Under the pieces are notes generated by a model that saw nothing but the letters and a program-made list of their open reading frames with translations, was not told the origin of the DNA and searched no databases. Positions 36,596 through 37,889 of a stretch of DNA of 37,889 nucleotides are shown here, one piece after another (position 1 is the stretch's first letter; every line of letters begins with the position of its first letter). The DNA is from Betaproteobacteria bacterium (GTDB lineage Bacteria; Pseudomonadota; Gammaproteobacteria; Burkholderiales; Burkholderiaceae_C): NCBI GenBank assembly GCA_025360705.1, contig JANYBQ010000403.1:1-37889 (forward strand), read 5' to 3'. The translations under genes and the position numbers were made by a program.

Positions 36596-37677
36596 TGCTG
36601 CAACACGCTCCGCTCATCATCGACGTTGCCGGCCCACGCCTTGCCGCGGTGGACATCACGCGCTTGCGCCATCCGATGGTGGGTGGCGTGATTCTGTTTG
36701 CACGCAACTGGCGCGACCGCAAGCAACTCGGCGCCTTGTGTCGCGAGATAAAAAACGTACGCCGGGATTTGCCCATCATGGTGGATCACGAGGGTGGGCG
36801 CGTGCAGCGCTTCAAGACCGATGGCTTTACGCTTCTGCCGCCCATGCGCGTATTGGGACAGCTCTGGCAGGGAATGGCTCACGACGATCCACCCGCCAGC
36901 GCCATGCGTGCCACCAACGCGGCTACCGCTTGCGGTTTCGTGATGGGCTCCGAACTGCGCGCTTGCGGCGTTGATCTGGCCTTCGCGCCGGTACTCGATC
37001 TGGATCACGGGGCCGGCGGCGTGATTGGAGACCGTGCTTTCGCGCGCGACGCGTCGGTGGTAAGCCTGCTGGCCAAAAGCCTGATGCATGGCATGTTGCA
37101 AAGCGGCATGGCCAACTGTGGCAAACATTTTCCGGGCCATGGTTTTGTGCAAGCCGATTCGCATACTGACATCCCGGTAGACCGGCGTAGCCTGAAAACC
37201 ATTCTTGCCCAGGATGCGGCGCCGTACGGATGGCTCGGCACAACGCTTGCAAGCGTGATGCCGGCACACGTCGTTTACCCCAAGGTCGATTCGCGTCCGG
37301 CTGGCTTCTCTCCCAAATGGCTTAAAGACATCCTGCGCGGGCGCCTGGGTTTTGGCGGCGCGATCTTCAGCGACGACCTCAGCATGGCAGGTGCGCGCCT
37401 GATCGAGGGGCAACTGGTGGACTACACGCAGGCTGCCGCGACGGCGCTGAATGCCGGTTGCGACATGGTGTTGTTGTGCAACCAAAGCCTGCACGGCAAC
37501 ACCGCGATAGACGAATTGCTCGACGGTCTGGAAACAGCCCAGCGCAACGGTCAGTGGCAGGCACAGGAGGCCAGCGAAAAGCGCCGGCTGGCTTTGTTGC
37601 CAACCTCAAAAGCGCTTGCGTGGGATGCACTCATGGCGCATCCTCTGTACCAACGCGCCCTCGACTTGATACCCTGA
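36595..37677 (+). CDS. nagZ: Beta-N-acetylhexosaminidase NagZ
   Basis: Family 3 glycoside hydrolase that removes GlcNAc from anhydro-muropeptides in cell wall recycling. VDHEGGRVQRF is at residues 63-73, KHFPGHG at 177-183 with the His of the mobile catalytic loop, and FSDDLSM at 258-264 with the nucleophile Asp260. There is no signal peptide, consistent with its cytoplasmic role. Length 360 residues. The ATG at 36595 shares one base with the acpS stop. Last gene of the lepA operon and convergent with lysS. Confidence 0.95.
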   Translation: MLQHAPLIIDVAGPRLAAVDITRLRHPMVGGVILFARNWRDRKQLGALCREIKNVRRDLPIMVDHEGGRVQRFKTDGFTLLPPMRVLGQLWQGMAHDDPPASAMRATNAATACGFVMGSELRACGVDLAFAPVLDLDHGAGGVIGDRAFARDASVVSLLAKSLMHGMLQSGMANCGKHFPGHGFVQADSHTDIPVDRRSLKTILAQDAAPYGWLGTTLASVMPAHVVYPKVDSRPAGFSPKWLKDILRGRLGFGGAIFSDDLSMAGARLIEGQLVDYTQAAATALNAGCDMVLLCNQSLHGNTAIDELLDGLETAQRNGQWQAQEASEKRRLALLPTSKALAWDALMAHPLYQRALDLIP

Positions 37678-37709
37678 TCCTGGAGGTTGCAGGCCAGCGG
37701 AGAACCCGG

Positions 37710-37889
<180 letters not shown>

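Overview
The window is a dense stretch of ordinary chromosome from a betaproteobacterium, most likely of the order Burkholderiales. By eye the GC content is about 60 percent. The gene order argH / lytS-lytR / hemCDXY, rne / rluC, yceD-rpmF-plsX-fabHDG-acpP-fabF, rpoE-rseA-rseB-mucD and lepA-lepB-rnc-era-recO-pdxJ-acpS-nagZ is the order I know from that group. A palindromic GC-rich element inside ppc resembles one I associate with Comamonadaceae, but that placement is from memory and unchecked. I see no insertion sequence, phage, CRISPR, tRNA or rRNA.

Layout: (1) 1-10198 holds a truncated argH on the minus strand, a divergent AlgZ/AlgR-like two-component pair, ppc on the minus strand, then hemC-hemD-hemX-hemY, which take porphobilinogen to uroporphyrinogen III and add two membrane proteins of the heme operon. 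(2) 10303-16992 holds rne on the minus strand with a leader of about 550 bases, and divergently rluC, a HAD phosphatase, a Rieske protein and an S49 peptidase in a tightly packed operon. (3) 17030-18432 has an RsmI-like methylase and maf on the minus strand. (4) 18458-24819 is the L32 and fatty acid synthesis cluster. (5) 24872-29301 is the sigma-E envelope stress operon, led by a small YgfX-like membrane protein. (6) 29302-29806 is an AT-rich non-coding gap with a probable small RNA and a strong terminator. (7) 29807-37677 is an eight-gene operon running from lepA to nagZ, joined by overlapping start and stop codons. (8) 37710-37889 is the end of lysS on the minus strand.

The genes are mostly core housekeeping functions: lipid precursor supply (plsX, fabHDGF, acpP, acpS), RNA processing and ribosome biology (rne, rnc, era, lepA, rluC, rpmF), envelope quality control (rpoE module, mucD, sppA, lepB), and cofactor synthesis (hem genes, pdxJ).

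I found no wholly new gene system. The signals that gene calls do not explain are: a 90-base in-frame palindromic element inserted in ppc just before a catalytic loop; a candidate two-hairpin RNA of about 66 nt between mucD and lepA; a terminator-type hairpin inside the first codons of the YgfX-like gene; a hairpin-rich rne leader whose possible promoter overlaps the rluC start; and a weak hairpin over the mucD ribosome binding site.
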